From OCS116 cluster bacterium AG-390-I16 (GTDB lineage Bacteria; Pseudomonadota; Alphaproteobacteria; MED-G09), in assembly GCA_003279705.1 (NCBI GenBank), contig QCGZ01000006.1, forward strand, positions 1 through 54,256: 54,256 nt of DNA, read 5' to 3'. Both the position numbers and the translations under genes were made by a program. Below the pieces are notes generated by a model. The model saw only the letters and a list, made by a program, of their open reading frames with translations, did not search any database and was not told the DNA's origin. Shown one piece after another: positions 1 to 11,993 of the stretch. How positions within the stretch are numbered: the stretch's first letter is position 1; every line of letters begins with the position of its first letter.

Positions 1-2
1 AA

Positions 3-347
3 AGTTCAGGCAAATATTTTCAATCAATTGAAAACTTTATCTCTGAAGTTTATGCAAAAAGACTTCTCTCATATCCTTCTGGAAATATTCAAATAATAAA
101 GAATGAGGATAAAGGAAAAAGAGGAAACATTGTATATTCGTCAATACAATTTAATGACAGACCTAAGCCTATATCTATTGATTGGTGGGTAATAAAAAAT
201 AAATCTGGTATTAACAAAGTCTTTGATATGAGAATATCTGGTATTTGGATGGCGCAAGAGCAAAGATCAACTTTTACAAGTTTCTTGAGTAAAAATGATG
301 GCGATATTAATAAACTTATAGAAAGATTAAACGTTCAATCACGTTAA
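3..347 (+). CDS. MlaC/Ttg2D-like phospholipid-transport auxiliary protein, C-terminal part (truncated by window start)
   Basis: Frame 3 open from window start to TAA at 345-347; translation ...WWVIKNKSGINKVFDMRISGIWMAQEQRSTFTSFLSKNDGDINKLIERL resembles the MlaC C-terminus. Confidence 0.7.
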   Translation, partial: SSGKYFQSIENFISEVYAKRLLSYPSGNIQIIKNEDKGKRGNIVYSSIQFNDRPKPISIDWWVIKNKSGINKVFDMRISGIWMAQEQRSTFTSFLSKNDGDINKLIERLNVQSR

Positions 348-348
348 T

Positions 349-2004
349 TTAGCGTGAAAATTTTTTATATTTTATTCTACTAGGAATTTCAGCACTTTCA
401 CCATACCTTCTCTTATAATCAATGAGGTAATCAGAATAATTTCCCTCAAACCACTCAAGATGACTGTTACCTTCAAAAGCAAGAATATGAGTAGCCATTC
501 TATCTAAAAACCATCTGTCATGACTTATTATTAATGCGCTTCCAGAAAATTTTTCTAATGCATATTCTAATGCATGAAGAGTTTCTACATCTAAATCATT
601 TGTAGGTTCATCTAATAATAATAAGTTTGCACCAGATTTTAAAACTTTCGCCAAGTGAACCCTATTTCTTTCCCCCCCAGAAAGTTGGCCTACAACTTTT
701 TGTTGATCTGTACCCTTAAAATTAAAAGCGCTAACATATGCTCTGGAATTAATGGTAGTTGAATTAACTTCAAGAATATCATTACCTTCAGAAATTTCTT
801 CCCAAACTGTTTTTTTACTATTTAAGTCATCTCTTGATTGATCGACGTAACCCAACGATACTGTCTCTCCTATGTTAACCTCTCCATCATAAGATTCCTC
901 CACGCCAGATAAGATATTAAATAATGTAGTTTTACCCGCACCATTAGCTCCAATTATCCCTACAATTCCGCCAGGGGGTAATCTAAAACTAATATCTTCA
1001 ATTAATAAATTCTCATCATATGACTTGGAAAGTCCTTTAACATCAATTACCATATCCCCTAATCTAGGGGCCTTAGGAATTATTATTTGAGGCTCTCCAT
1101 TATTTTCTTTAACATCAATATCCTTAAGATCGTTATAGCTCTTTATTCTGGCTTTTGATTTAGCCTGTCTTGCTTTTGGTGATGATGAAATCCACTCAAT
1201 TTCACTCTTCAACCTTTTGAGCCTAGAATTATCTTGCTTACTTTCAAGCTCTATTCTTTTTTGTTTTTGACTTAGCCATGAGGTGTAATTTCCCTCATAA
1301 GGAATACCCTTACCCCTATCAAGCTCAAGTATCCATTCCGTTATATTATTTAAAAAATATCTATCATGAGTAATTAAAACAATAGTACCTTGATAGTTTT
1401 TTAAATAATTCTCCAACCAAGCAACAGTCTCTGCATCTAAATGATTGGTTGGTTCATCTAATAAAAGAATATCTGGATGTTTTAATAACAATTGACAAAT
1501 TGCTACTCTTCTTTTTTCACCACCAGATAAATTTAAAACATTCTTATCAGACTCAGGACATCTTAACGCTTCTAACGCTTGATTAACTTTAGAGTCTAAA
1601 TCCCACAAGTCCTTACTTTCAATTTGGTTTTGAAGTTCTGCAAGTTCATCTGCATTTTCATCAGAGTAATTAACAGCTAATTCATTATATCTATCCAAGA
1701 GGTCTTTTTGATCTTTTAATCCAAGTGTAACATTTTCATAAACACTTAGTTTATCGTCAAGAACTGGCTCTTGAGGTAAATAACCGACTGATATTCCTTC
1801 AGCAGCCCAAGCTTCTCCGGTATAATCTTTTTCAATACCAGCCATAATTTTTAAAAAAGTTGACTTACCTACGCCATTAACTCCAACAATACCTATCTTT
1901 GCATTTGGTAAAAAAGACAAATTAATATTAGAAAATAATTCCTTACCACCAGGCCAGGATTTTGATAATTGATCAATTACAAATGTATACTGATAATTAG
2001 CCAT
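349..2004 (-). CDS. ettA: ABC-F family ATPase, energy-dependent translational throttle EttA type
   Basis: Two ABC domains (GVNGVGKST, GANGAGKTT; LSGGEKRRVA, LSGGERNRVHLAK), full-length 551 aa, no membrane segments. Confidence 0.93.
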   Translation of the reverse strand: MANYQYTFVIDQLSKSWPGGKELFSNINLSFLPNAKIGIVGVNGVGKSTFLKIMAGIEKDYTGEAWAAEGISVGYLPQEPVLDDKLSVYENVTLGLKDQKDLLDRYNELAVNYSDENADELAELQNQIESKDLWDLDSKVNQALEALRCPESDKNVLNLSGGEKRRVAICQLLLKHPDILLLDEPTNHLDAETVAWLENYLKNYQGTIVLITHDRYFLNNITEWILELDRGKGIPYEGNYTSWLSQKQKRIELESKQDNSRLKRLKSEIEWISSSPKARQAKSKARIKSYNDLKDIDVKENNGEPQIIIPKAPRLGDMVIDVKGLSKSYDENLLIEDISFRLPPGGIVGIIGANGAGKTTLFNILSGVEESYDGEVNIGETVSLGYVDQSRDDLNSKKTVWEEISEGNDILEVNSTTINSRAYVSAFNFKGTDQQKVVGQLSGGERNRVHLAKVLKSGANLLLLDEPTNDLDVETLHALEYALEKFSGSALIISHDRWFLDRMATHILAFEGNSHLEWFEGNYSDYLIDYKRRYGESAEIPSRIKYKKFSR

Positions 2005-2020
2005 AGTTTCTCGTTATAAC

Positions 2021-2097
2021 TGGTGGGCCCGGCAGGATTCGAACCTGCGACCAAACCGTTATGAGCGGTTTGCTCTAACCAACTGAGCTACGGGCCC
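2021..2097 (-). tRNA. tRNA with CAU anticodon, probably tRNA-Ile2 (lysidine-modified), possibly Met
   Basis: Reverse complement GGGCCCGTAGCTCAGTTGGTTAGAGCAAACCGCTCATAACGGTTTGGTCGCAGGTTCGAATCCTGCCGGGCCCACCA folds as a cloverleaf; acceptor GGGCCCG/CGGGCCC, anticodon loop CTCATAA, encoded CCA. Confidence 0.95.
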
Positions 2098-2106
2098 TTT
2101 AAATTT

Positions 2107-4041
2107 TTAACTATCAAGAAAACTTCTAAGTTTTTTTGATCTTGTTGGGTGTTTTAATTTCCTTAGTGCTTTTGCTTCTATCTGTCTTATTCTCTCTCTA
2201 GTTACAGAAAATTGTTGGCCAACCTCCTCTAAAGTATGATCTGTATTCATTCCAATACCAAACCGCATTCTTAAAACTCTCTCTTCTCTTGGTGTTAGCA
2301 TTGCTAAAACTTTAGTTGTTGTCTCCCTAAGATTTGACTGAACAGCAGCATCAACAGGCAATAAAACATTTTTATCCTCAATAAAATCACCTAAATAACT
2401 ATCCTCTTCATCACCTATTGGTGTTTCCAATGAAATCGGCTCTTTAGCAATTTTTAAAACTTTACGAACTTTATCAAGTGGCATTTTAAGTTTTTCTGAG
2501 AGCTCCTCGGGTGTTGGCTCTCTTCCAATTTCATGAAGGAGTTGCCTAGAAGTTCTAACAAGCTTATTTATAGTCTCAATCATATGAACAGGAATTCTTA
2601 TAGTCCTTGCCTGATCAGCAATTGATCTAGTTATAGCTTGCCTAATCCACCAAGTGGCATAAGTAGAAAATTTATAACCCCTTCTATACTCAAACTTATC
2701 GACGGCCTTCATTAAACCAATGTTACCCTCTTGTATAAGATCTAAAAACTGCAATCCTCTATTTGTATATTTTTTTGCGATAGAAATAACCAATCTTAAG
2801 TTAGCTTCTACCATTTCTTTTTTTGCAACAGCAGCCTCTCTCTCACCTTTTTGAACCTTTAGAACAATTTTTCTAAAGTCTCCAATTTCTAGGCCTGTTT
2901 CTTCAGATAATTCAGTTATTTCTGAAAGTAAACTTTTTATATCTTTCCTATTTGACCGAACAAATTCTTTCCAACCCTTTCTCTTTAAACGAACAATTCT
3001 TCCAACCCAGCCAGTATCCAGTTCATTCCCATAATACTCTTCTAAGAAATCTTCCCTATCAACCCCTGATGAACTTGCCATTCTCCATAAAGATAATTCA
3101 GAACTCACTAATCGCTTATTAATGTCATATAAATGATCTAGCAAAGACTCTATTCTATTGTTATTAAGAGATAATCCCTTCATAAGTTCTTTAAGCTCTG
3201 AGGTGTACTCATCATATTTTTTTATTTGACTATCACTTAAATCAGAGTTTTTAGCTTTTAATGAATTTCTTTTGTCTTGTAGAGCTCTTAATTTTTTGTA
3301 TTTTACCGATATTTCATCAAAAATTAAGAAAACTTCAGGCTTAAGATCAGCCTCCATTGCTGCTAATGAAACATTATTCTCATATTCATTATAATCATCA
3401 TTACCATTTTCATCATTGGATTCGTTTTCTTCATCTTTTTTTTCATCAAGATCAGTATCAATTTTACTTTTAACAATTTTTTTATTTTTCGCATCTGGTC
3501 CAATGTATGATGCTTCAAGATCTATAATATCTCTTAAAAGAACTTGGCCTTCATTTAACTCATCACGCCAAATAATAATGGCTTGAAACGTTAAGGGGCT
3601 TTCACACAAGCCCTCGATCATTGCTTCTTTACCAGCTTCAATACGTTTTGCAATTGCAATTTCACCCTCTCTAGACAGGAGGTCAACAGTACCCATTTCC
3701 CTTAAATACATCCTAACGGGATCATCTGTTCTATCAGTAGAAGTTTTTTTCTTGCTTTTTTCTGTATCAGATTTTGAGTCTGACTGAGATTCATCTTGAT
3801 CATCAACTTCAGCTTCAACTATTGATATTCCCATTTCTGAAATTAAAGACATAAGGTCTTCAATTTGCTCAGAGGTGTATTTTTCAGCATTAACAACTTT
3901 ATTTATATCTTTATAATTAACAAATCCTTCGGATTTTGCATTTTTTAAAAGTTTTTTAACTGCCGCATTAGACATATCAATAAGTGAGTCTTCTTGATTT
4001 TTATCTTCAACGCTTTTTTTAGTTGATTTTTTTTTCGCCAT
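2107..4041 (-). CDS. rpoD: RNA polymerase primary sigma factor RpoD (sigma-70)
   Basis: Region 2 ([32 protein letters not shown]) and region 4 ([16 protein letters not shown]...[21 protein letters not shown]) motifs. Confidence 0.98.
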   Translation of the reverse strand: MAKKKSTKKSVEDKNQEDSLIDMSNAAVKKLLKNAKSEGFVNYKDINKVVNAEKYTSEQIEDLMSLISEMGISIVEAEVDDQDESQSDSKSDTEKSKKKTSTDRTDDPVRMYLREMGTVDLLSREGEIAIAKRIEAGKEAMIEGLCESPLTFQAIIIWRDELNEGQVLLRDIIDLEASYIGPDAKNKKIVKSKIDTDLDEKKDEENESNDENGNDDYNEYENNVSLAAMEADLKPEVFLIFDEISVKYKKLRALQDKRNSLKAKNSDLSDSQIKKYDEYTSELKELMKGLSLNNNRIESLLDHLYDINKRLVSSELSLWRMASSSGVDREDFLEEYYGNELDTGWVGRIVRLKRKGWKEFVRSNRKDIKSLLSEITELSEETGLEIGDFRKIVLKVQKGEREAAVAKKEMVEANLRLVISIAKKYTNRGLQFLDLIQEGNIGLMKAVDKFEYRRGYKFSTYATWWIRQAITRSIADQARTIRIPVHMIETINKLVRTSRQLLHEIGREPTPEELSEKLKMPLDKVRKVLKIAKEPISLETPIGDEEDSYLGDFIEDKNVLLPVDAAVQSNLRETTTKVLAMLTPREERVLRMRFGIGMNTDHTLEEVGQQFSVTRERIRQIEAKALRKLKHPTRSKKLRSFLDS

Positions 4042-5863
4042 ATTTCTCAGTAATTAATTTTATTGCCTGATCTTTGCTATTAATAAGGTCAATAAAACGC
4101 TTTTCATCCTCTTCATTTTTAATTTCATCTTTACTTATTTCAATATCATTATTGAGACTCTTTATATGTTGATCATCACTCAAAATTTCAAGCCAAATCT
4201 CTGATATTTGATCAAAATTATTTCCTTCTTTTTTTTTCCAAAATATATTTGCAAATCTTAAATCTTTTTCAAAAAAAGTTTGATATTTTTTTTGAACAAA
4301 TTCTTTTAACAGATCAATGTCAAGTTCGCTATAATCTTTTTTCACAAAGGCAAGAACATTATCCCTAATATCGCCTAATCGCAAATTTTCAATATTAAAG
4401 GACTCTAATATTTCATAATGTTTTTTAATTAGTTCTGGAAAAATTAATATTCCCGAAATAACCAAAGCCTCTAAATCTGAGGGTAGCTGACCTCCTGATC
4501 CTAGAATACTATTTTTTATTTTAAAAGAATTCTTATATTTTCTAGAATATTTTTCACTGTTGTCAAATTTAGATATTTTTCTTTCAGTTTTTTTTATATA
4601 AAAAAATTGATCAATCATATCCTTGAATAATAACCCATAATGTTTTTTTATGCTTTTATCGCTTATAAGATTTAATTTTGTTCTAAGCAGGGACTCAAAT
4701 CCTGCTTTTCCCTCAGGAGTATCAATATTAGACTCCTGTATACATAAATCCCATATTATACTTGTTAAGGGTGATGCATTATTAACAAACTTATTAAAGC
4801 TATCTAGACCATAATTTTTAATATAATCATCAGGATCAAGATTATCAGGAAGGTTTATAAATCTTAATGTCTTATTTGGTTTTAATAATTTAAGGGCAAT
4901 TTCTGTTGCTCTAAAAGATGCCTGTTTTCCAGCTTTATCTCCATCAAAACAAATTATAGGACTATCGGCCTCTTTCCAGAGAATATTTAATTGCGTTTCA
5001 GTTATAGCTGTACCTAAAGGTGCCACTGCATTTTGAAAACCTTTTGATGCCAAACTAACAACATCCATATAACCTTCAACAACAATCAAATTATCATTGT
5101 TTTTTAAATTTGGTCTTATTTTTGAAAAATTATACAACAAACTACCTTTATGAAATACAGGTGTTTCCGGAGAATTAAGGTATTTTGGTTGATCGTTACT
5201 ATTTATTACTCGTCCACCAAAACCAACCACACGGTTTCTAATATCTCTTATTGGAAAAATAATTCTATTACGGAATCTATCATAGAAATTATCTTTTTTG
5301 TTTTCATCTTTAATGGTCATACCTGCTAAAGTCATAATTTCATGAGATACACCCTTTGAAAGCAAAAACTTTTCCAATTTATTTCCCTGAGGAGCATATC
5401 CAATCTCATAAGAATTTATTATTTCATTATCCAAGCCTCTGTTTCTTATATATTTAAGTGCTAAAGAATTATTATCATCAAAAATTTGAGATGAAAAAAA
5501 TGATTTAGACATCTCTAATACTTCATATATTTTTTTACTTTTGTTAATTTTTTCTTCTTCTGCAGGTGAAAATGTCCTTAACTGAACTCCAGCTTCATTA
5601 GCTAATTTTTCTACGGCTTCGGGAAAGCTTAAACCTCCTACTTCTACCAAAAAAGTAAAAATGTCACCGTGTTTATTAGTTGAAAAACAATGATAGAATT
5701 GTTTTTCATCATTAACAGTAAAAGATGGTGTTCTCTCTTTAGTAAAAGGGGAGAGACCCACAAACTCTTTACCTCTTTTTTTTAGCTGTACTGTTTTCTC
5801 TACAACTTGAGATACGCTAATTTTATCTTTAATTTCATTTAAAGTTTCTGTTGAAAATTTCAT
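4019..5863 (-). CDS. dnaG: DNA primase DnaG
   Basis: N-terminal zinc-binding/primase region ([27 protein letters not shown]), Toprim [11 protein letters not shown]; overlaps rpoD start. Confidence 0.96.
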   Translation of the reverse strand: MKFSTETLNEIKDKISVSQVVEKTVQLKKRGKEFVGLSPFTKERTPSFTVNDEKQFYHCFSTNKHGDIFTFLVEVGGLSFPEAVEKLANEAGVQLRTFSPAEEEKINKSKKIYEVLEMSKSFFSSQIFDDNNSLALKYIRNRGLDNEIINSYEIGYAPQGNKLEKFLLSKGVSHEIMTLAGMTIKDENKKDNFYDRFRNRIIFPIRDIRNRVVGFGGRVINSNDQPKYLNSPETPVFHKGSLLYNFSKIRPNLKNNDNLIVVEGYMDVVSLASKGFQNAVAPLGTAITETQLNILWKEADSPIICFDGDKAGKQASFRATEIALKLLKPNKTLRFINLPDNLDPDDYIKNYGLDSFNKFVNNASPLTSIIWDLCIQESNIDTPEGKAGFESLLRTKLNLISDKSIKKHYGLLFKDMIDQFFYIKKTERKISKFDNSEKYSRKYKNSFKIKNSILGSGGQLPSDLEALVISGILIFPELIKKHYEILESFNIENLRLGDIRDNVLAFVKKDYSELDIDLLKEFVQKKYQTFFEKDLRFANIFWKKKEGNNFDQISEIWLEILSDDQHIKSLNNDIEISKDEIKNEEDEKRFIDLINSKDQAIKLITEKYGEKKIN

Positions 5864-6337
5864 TTATTGACTATTTAGTTTTTCCTTAACGATTGATGAT
5901 GCTTTTCCAAAATCCATTTGTCCTGAGTATTTTTCTTTAAGAACTGACATAACCTTACCCATATCCCTAATACTCGAAGAGCCAGTTTCATTAATTACCT
6001 GATCTATCAATTTATTAACTTTCTCATCATCAATTTGACTGGGCATATATTGCTCAATGATTTCAATTTCATCATTTTCTTTTTTTTCAAGGTCATTTCT
6101 ATTACTTTTGCTGTAAATTTCTGCTGATTCTTTTCTTTGTTTAATCATTTTTGATAATAATTGAATAATCTCACTATCACTTAAAAAATCTTCAAGTGAT
6201 TCTTCATTTGATGAAGCTCTGTTACTTATCTCCAAATTTTTTATTGATGAAGTAATCATTCTCAAAGTTGATATTTTGAGAGTATCTTTAGCTTTCATAG
6301 CAATTTTAAGATCTTTTTTTATAGAATCTAATAACAT
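5864..6337 (-). CDS. GatB/YqeY domain protein
   Basis: 157 aa YqeY-like sequence (LRMITSSIKNLEI..., IEQYMPSQID, DMGKVMSVLKEKYSGQMDFGKAS). Confidence 0.9.
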   Translation of the reverse strand: MLLDSIKKDLKIAMKAKDTLKISTLRMITSSIKNLEISNRASSNEESLEDFLSDSEIIQLLSKMIKQRKESAEIYSKSNRNDLEKKENDEIEIIEQYMPSQIDDEKVNKLIDQVINETGSSSIRDMGKVMSVLKEKYSGQMDFGKASSIVKEKLNSQ

Positions 6338-6545
6338 AATTTACTCCAAAATAATTTTTAGTATTGTATGACAGCTTATTATCTTTTTCTAATCAAACAC
6401 AAAAAAATAAAAAAAAACAATTAATATAAAATGTTCACTTGACGTAGGTTTATAGTATGAATATTTTTCGTCAATTTGAAATTAAAAAAAACGATTCGTT
6501 AATTCTTTTTAAAAGTATAATGTTTCTTTAGAGGTGCCAAAAATT

Positions 6546-6641
6546 ATGAATTTAAGTACAAAAGCTAGTTTTTATTTAAATTCATCATACAAATTCAAAA
6601 AAATATTTTTTTTATATTTTAAAAGGTATTTCAATGTCTGA
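6546..6641 (+). CDS. Candidate 31-aa leader peptide/uORF upstream of and overlapping carA start
   Basis: ATG AAT TTA AGT ... AAT GTC TGA; GAGGTG Shine-Dalgarno-like motif upstream; stop codon lies just inside carA start region. Not in supplied ORF track (too short). Confidence 0.35.
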   Translation: MNLSTKASFYLNSSYKFKKIFFLYFKRYFNV

Positions 6642-7782
6642 TTGGTCAAGCAAAAAACCAACGGGGGCCTTAATTCTTGATGATGGGAATATTTTCAAAG
6701 GCTATGGTTGTGGTTATGAGGGATCTGCAATAGGTGAGGTTTGCTTTAATACCGCTATGACAGGTTACCAAGAAATTATGACTGATCCTTCATATGCTTC
6801 ACAAATAATAACCTTTACATTTCCTCACATTGGTAATGTTGGGACTAATCTTGAAGATATAGAAAGTGAAAATGGTCCAAAAATCAAAGGAGCAATTTTT
6901 AATAGCCCTATTACCTCCGCCTCCAATTGGCGTTCTAAAAAAAGTCTGAATCCATGGCTCATTGATAATAAAATTATAGCCCTTTACGGAGTTGATACCA
7001 GATCAATTACAACCCAGATCAGGGAAAAAGGATTTATGAATGGTATTATAATTAACGATAAAAATGGATTTAACGATAATGACTACTTTAAAGATGAATT
7101 AAGTAAGTGGAAGGGTATAGTTGGTCAGGATCTTGCAAAAATTGTTTCAACAAAAAAGATCTATAATTGGTCAGAAAAAGAAATAGATTTTTTAAGCAAT
7201 GAAATAGAAACAATTAAAAAGCATATTGTTATAATTGATTACGGCGTTAAGAATAATATTCTTAGATGTCTTGCATCAAGGTTTAATAAATTAACAATAG
7301 TCCCTTGTGATACAAGTTCTGAAAAAATATTAGGCTTAGACCCTGATGGAATATTTCTTTCAAATGGACCAGGTGATCCATACGCAACAGGCAAATATTC
7401 AGTTCCAATAATTAAAGAATTAATAAATAAAAATATTCCAATTTTTGGAATTTGCTTAGGTCATCAAATTCTCGCATTGGCTCTAGGTGGTGAAACTTTT
7501 AAAATGCACCAAGGTCATCATGGGGCAAATCATCCAGTCAAAAATTTGGATAACCAGAAAGTTGAAATTACATCTATGAATCATGGTTTTGCTGTAAAGT
7601 TTGACTCTCTCAACGAAAATATAGATGAAACTCATATAAGTTTATTTGACGGAAGTAACTCTGGATTATCAATCAAAGATAAACCAATTTTTTCAGTTCA
7701 ACATCATCCAGAAGCATCGCCTGGACCTTATGATAGTTTCTATCTTTTTAATAAATTTCAAAGCCTAGTGAGAAATATATAA
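6634..7782 (+). CDS. carA: Carbamoyl-phosphate synthase small subunit
   Basis: Glutamine amidotransferase motif [30 protein letters not shown]-terminal [37 protein letters not shown]. Confidence 0.98.
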   Translation: MSDWSSKKPTGALILDDGNIFKGYGCGYEGSAIGEVCFNTAMTGYQEIMTDPSYASQIITFTFPHIGNVGTNLEDIESENGPKIKGAIFNSPITSASNWRSKKSLNPWLIDNKIIALYGVDTRSITTQIREKGFMNGIIINDKNGFNDNDYFKDELSKWKGIVGQDLAKIVSTKKIYNWSEKEIDFLSNEIETIKKHIVIIDYGVKNNILRCLASRFNKLTIVPCDTSSEKILGLDPDGIFLSNGPGDPYATGKYSVPIIKELINKNIPIFGICLGHQILALALGGETFKMHQGHHGANHPVKNLDNQKVEITSMNHGFAVKFDSLNENIDETHISLFDGSNSGLSIKDKPIFSVQHHPEASPGPYDSFYLFNKFQSLVRNI

Positions 7783-7783
7783 A

Positions 7784-10700
7784 TTGCCAAAAAGAGATGA
7801 TATAAAGAGTATACTAATTGTTGGCGCAGGACCTATTGTTATTGGACAGGCATGTGAATTTGATTACTCAGGAACTCAAGCGTGCAAAGCTTTAAGAAGT
7901 GAAGGCTTTAAAATAATTTTAGTAAATTCTAATCCAGCAACAATAATGACAGATCCAAATGTTGCAGATAAAACATATATTGAACCAATAACCTCTGAAG
8001 TTTTAAAAAAAATAATAAAAAAAGAAAAGCCAGATGCAATTCTTCCTACAATGGGTGGTCAAACAGGATTAAATGTATCCTTAGAAGTTTCTGAGTCAGG
8101 TTTTTTAGAAGAAAATAATGTAGAACTAATTGGTGCTGACGAAGAAGCTATATCAAAAGCCGAAGATAGAAGTAAATTTAGGGAAGCAATGAAAAAAATT
8201 GGGCTTAAAACTCCAAAATCCTTTACTTCTCAAGACTTAGATGACTCTCTTACAAAATTAGATCGAATTGGATTACCTGTTATTATAAGACCCTCATTTA
8301 CACTTGGCGGTACAGGAGGAGGAATTGCTACTACTATTAATGAGTTCAAAGATATTGCCTCAAATGGAATTGAGAGCTCACCAACAAATGAAATTCTTGT
8401 GGAAGAGTCTGTTGCTGGATGGAAAGAATATGAAATGGAGGTCGTAAGGGATAAATCTGATAATTGTATAATTATATGTTCAATAGAGAATATTGATCCT
8501 ATGGGTGTCCATACAGGTGACTCAATTACAGTTGCGCCAGCACTAACGCTTACGGATAAAGAATATCAAAAAATGAGAGTTGCTTCTATTGATATTTTAA
8601 GAGAGATAGGAGTGGATACTGGTGGATCAAATGTTCAATTTGCAATAAATCCAAAAAATGGTGATATGGTTGTTATTGAAATGAATCCTAGAGTTTCAAG
8701 GTCATCAGCTTTGGCCTCAAAAGCTACAGGTTTTCCAATTGCAAAAATTGCAGCATTGTTGGCAGTAGGATATACTCTCGATGAATTAAAGAATGATATT
8801 ACCAAAACAACTCCGGCATCTTTTGAACCAACTATTGATTACGTAGTTACTAAAATACCAAGATTTGCATTTGAAAAATTTCCTGGATCAGTACCTAATT
8901 TGTCTTCATCAATGAAATCGGTTGGTGAGGCAATGGCAATTGGAAAAAATTTTAAGGAATCAGTTCAAAAAGCATTAAGATCTCTAGAAACTGGATTAAA
9001 TGGTTTTAGTTCTATTTCTGAGACCAATGATATTGAGAAAATTGAAAAAGAATTAAAAAAAACATCACCAGATAGACTTCTATATTTAGCAGACGCTCTA
9101 AGAGCCGGAATAACTCCAGAAAGAGTTCATGAATTAACATTTTACGATCCTTGGTTTATTGAACAAATAAATGAAATTATAGAAATAGAAAATCAGTTAG
9201 TCACTAAAGGAATGCCAAGCGATAAAGAAAATATCATTTGGTTAAAAACTCAAGGATTTTCAGATAATAGACTGGCTGAACTTACTAATTGTAATGAAAA
9301 TGATATTAGAAAACTTAGAGACAACTTCAATATAAAGCCTGTTTTTAAAAGAGTTGATACTTGTGCTGCAGAATTTAAATCAGAAACTGCCTATATGTAT
9401 TCTACTTATGGAGACTCAATTTTTTCTGATACTTTATCCTGTGAGTCAAAACCATCTGTCAATGATAAAGTTATTATAATTGGTGGAGGACCCAACAGAA
9501 TAGGACAGGGAATTGAGTTTGATTATTGTTGTGTTCATGCATCCTATGCACTAAAAGAATCTGGTGTCGAAAGTATAATGGTGAATTGTAATCCTGAAAC
9601 AGTATCAACAGATTATGATACTTCAGATAGATTGTATTTCGAACCTTTAAATTTTGAAGATCTTATTGAAATCATTAATATTGAAAAATCATCAGGAAAT
9701 TTATTAGGAATAATTGTTCAATTTGGCGGGCAAACACCTCTAAAGTTAGCTAAAGAACTAGAAAAAAATAATATAGAAATTAAAATTTTAGGAACTTCCC
9801 AGGATACAATTGATCTTGCAGAAGATAGGGATAGATTTCAAAAATTAATATCTGATCTAAACATTTTACAGCCAAGAAATGGAATTGCAACATCCTCTAA
9901 TGAAGCAAAAAATATTGTTAACGATATTGGTTACCCTGTTGTTATTAGACCATCATATGTATTAGGTGGGAGAGCAATGGAGATTGTTCACTCTGATGAA
10001 CAACTAGAAAAATATATGAAAGAAGCAGTTATAGTTTCAGGAGATAATCCAGTATTAATAGATTCATACTTAAGAGATGCTATTGAAGTTGATATAGATG
10101 CTTTATGTGATGGTAATGATATTTATATTGCTGGAATTTTAGAACATATTGAAGAGGCAGGAGTTCACTCAGGGGACTCAGCATGTTCAATACCGCCATT
10201 TTCACTAAAAAATGAAATTTTAGAAGAGCTGGAAAGGCAAGTTAAACTTTTGGCTAAAGACTTAAATGTTATTGGCTTAATGAATACCCAATTTGCAATC
10301 AAAGAAGATAAAATTTTTATTCTTGAAGTAAACCCAAGGGCTAGCCGAACCGTTCCTTTCATCGCAAAGGTTTTAGGCAAACCTCTTGCTAAAATAGCAA
10401 CAAAAATAATGCTTGGAAGTAAAATTAAAACAATGAATTTAGAAGAAACAAATATAGATCATTTTGCCATTAAAGAGGCAGTATTCCCTTTTAAGAGATT
10501 TACAGGTGTAGATACTATACTTGGACCAGAAATGAGATCTACTGGAGAGGTTATGGGAATTGATAAAGATTTCGGAATGGCTTTCGCTAAAAGTCAAATT
10601 GGAAGTGGTTCTAAAATTCCTACTGGAGGCTCTGTATTTGTTTCCGTAAAAGATGGAGATAAAGATAAGATTTTAAGACCTGTTTCAGAACTTATCTCAT

Positions 10701-11029
10701 TAGGCTTTGAAATTTATGCGACCGATGGAACAGCAAAATTTTTTAATAAAAATAATATTAAAGCAGAAAAAATTAATAAAGTTCTGCAAGGGTCTCCACA
10801 TATAGTAGAAATGATTAATGAAAAGAAAATATCATTAGTTTTTAATACTACTGAAACACCTCAGGCCATAAAAGACTCTAAATCTATAAGAAGATCTGCT
10901 CTTGAGTCTGAAACTCCTTATTACACCACAGTATCGGGAGCAAATGCAGCTGTAATGGCAATTAAAGCAATTAGAAATAATGAAATGACCGTTAAAACAA
11001 TTCAATCATTTGGTGAGTCATTAAATTAA
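7784..11029 (+). CDS. carB: Carbamoyl-phosphate synthase large subunit (TTG start)
   Basis: 1081 aa with duplicated ATP-grasp halves ([30 protein letters not shown]), MGS-like C-terminus; adjacent to carA. Confidence 0.98.
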   Translation: MPKRDDIKSILIVGAGPIVIGQACEFDYSGTQACKALRSEGFKIILVNSNPATIMTDPNVADKTYIEPITSEVLKKIIKKEKPDAILPTMGGQTGLNVSLEVSESGFLEENNVELIGADEEAISKAEDRSKFREAMKKIGLKTPKSFTSQDLDDSLTKLDRIGLPVIIRPSFTLGGTGGGIATTINEFKDIASNGIESSPTNEILVEESVAGWKEYEMEVVRDKSDNCIIICSIENIDPMGVHTGDSITVAPALTLTDKEYQKMRVASIDILREIGVDTGGSNVQFAINPKNGDMVVIEMNPRVSRSSALASKATGFPIAKIAALLAVGYTLDELKNDITKTTPASFEPTIDYVVTKIPRFAFEKFPGSVPNLSSSMKSVGEAMAIGKNFKESVQKALRSLETGLNGFSSISETNDIEKIEKELKKTSPDRLLYLADALRAGITPERVHELTFYDPWFIEQINEIIEIENQLVTKGMPSDKENIIWLKTQGFSDNRLAELTNCNENDIRKLRDNFNIKPVFKRVDTCAAEFKSETAYMYSTYGDSIFSDTLSCESKPSVNDKVIIIGGGPNRIGQGIEFDYCCVHASYALKESGVESIMVNCNPETVSTDYDTSDRLYFEPLNFEDLIEIINIEKSSGNLLGIIVQFGGQTPLKLAKELEKNNIEIKILGTSQDTIDLAEDRDRFQKLISDLNILQPRNGIATSSNEAKNIVNDIGYPVVIRPSYVLGGRAMEIVHSDEQLEKYMKEAVIVSGDNPVLIDSYLRDAIEVDIDALCDGNDIYIAGILEHIEEAGVHSGDSACSIPPFSLKNEILEELERQVKLLAKDLNVIGLMNTQFAIKEDKIFILEVNPRASRTVPFIAKVLGKPLAKIATKIMLGSKIKTMNLEETNIDHFAIKEAVFPFKRFTGVDTILGPEMRSTGEVMGIDKDFGMAFAKSQIGSGSKIPTGGSVFVSVKDGDKDKILRPVSELISLGFEIYATDGTAKFFNKNNIKAEKINKVLQGSPHIVEMINEKKISLVFNTTETPQAIKDSKSIRRSALESETPYYTTVSGANAAVMAIKAIRNNEMTVKTIQSFGESLN

Positions 11030-11079
11030 AAACTCAATTATTCTCTTAAAAAAAAATAAATACTAGGTTAAGCTTAACT

Positions 11080-11553
11080 ATGAATAAAATTCCGTTAACA
11101 CCTAATGGTAAAAATATAGTTGAGGAAGAGCTTAAGAATTGTAAAACTATTGAGCGACCAAGAATTATTGACTCAATTGCGGAAGCAAGGGCTCATGGGG
11201 ACTTGTCTGAAAATGCAGAATATCACGCAGCCAAAGAGGAACAAAGTCATAATGAAACTAAAATTATGGAACTTGAGGATATTTTAAGCCGCGCTGAAGT
11301 AATTGATCCATTAGATCTTTCTGGAGAAGAAGTAAAGTTTAGTGCAACCATATTAATAGTTGATGAAGAAACAGATGTTGAGTCAAAATATCAAATTGTT
11401 GGAGAGGTAGAAGCTGATTTTAATTCTGGAAAAATATCTATCCAATCTCCCTTAGCTAAAGCATTAATTGGAAAAACTGTAGGTGACTCTGTTGAGGTTA
11501 ATACTCCTGGAGGAGGAAAATCTTACGAAATACTTAAAGTTGAATACATTTAA
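11080..11553 (+). CDS. greA: Transcription elongation factor GreA
   Basis: [23 protein letters not shown] motif. Confidence 0.97.
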   Translation: MNKIPLTPNGKNIVEEELKNCKTIERPRIIDSIAEARAHGDLSENAEYHAAKEEQSHNETKIMELEDILSRAEVIDPLDLSGEEVKFSATILIVDEETDVESKYQIVGEVEADFNSGKISIQSPLAKALIGKTVGDSVEVNTPGGGKSYEILKVEYI

Positions 11554-11568
11554 AGAGTAAACTTTAAA
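11549..11568. terminator. Possible weak hairpin between convergent greA and DUF192 genes
   Basis: TTTAAAG-agtaaa-CTTTAAA, 7-bp arms, AT-rich; overlaps the greA stop. Confidence 0.3.
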
Positions 11569-11992
11569 ACAAAATTTTTGAATCTAAGTTAATTTTATTC
11601 ATTTTCACTTGTCCTCCTAAAATTTCAAGTACAGCTATGACATCATTTTTTGATTTAATTTTCTTTGTGCTAAGCGGTTCAAGATTCTCATGAATAGAAT
11701 CAATATATCCCCCCTTCTTTATAAAAATTAGATCAAGAGGTATATAGGTATTTTTCATCCAAAAAACTGCCTTTTTAGGCTCCTTGAATAAAAACAACAT
11801 ACCATTATCTTTATTAAGGGATTTTCTATACATCATACCTCTTGCCTGTTGACTTTCGGTAATCATTACTTCTGCTGATATAGAAATCGAGGAAGAATTT
11901 TTATTTTGTATTACTACCTTAGATATTTCATAGGATTGAGCGTTAAAGCTGAAAAACAATATACAAAAAAATAAAAAAGAAATAATCTTCAT
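11564..11992 (-). CDS. DUF192 family exported protein
   Basis: N-terminal signal-like segment; RGMMYRKSLNKDNGMLFLF...FWMKNTYIPLDLIFI motif. Confidence 0.85.
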   Translation of the reverse strand: MKIISFLFFCILFFSFNAQSYEISKVVIQNKNSSSISISAEVMITESQQARGMMYRKSLNKDNGMLFLFKEPKKAVFWMKNTYIPLDLIFIKKGGYIDSIHENLEPLSTKKIKSKNDVIAVLEILGGQVKMNKINLDSKILF

Positions 11993-11993
11993 T

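Noticed and set aside
3340-3480. Acidic Asp/Glu/Asn-rich stretch in RpoD considered as an unusual insertion
   Set aside because: Primary sigma factors commonly have a variable acidic non-conserved region between regions 1.2 and 2.1; not remarkable without comparison.
10165-10380. Antisense ORF inside carB
   Set aside because: Shadow ORF opposite a clear conserved CDS; no recognisable protein features.
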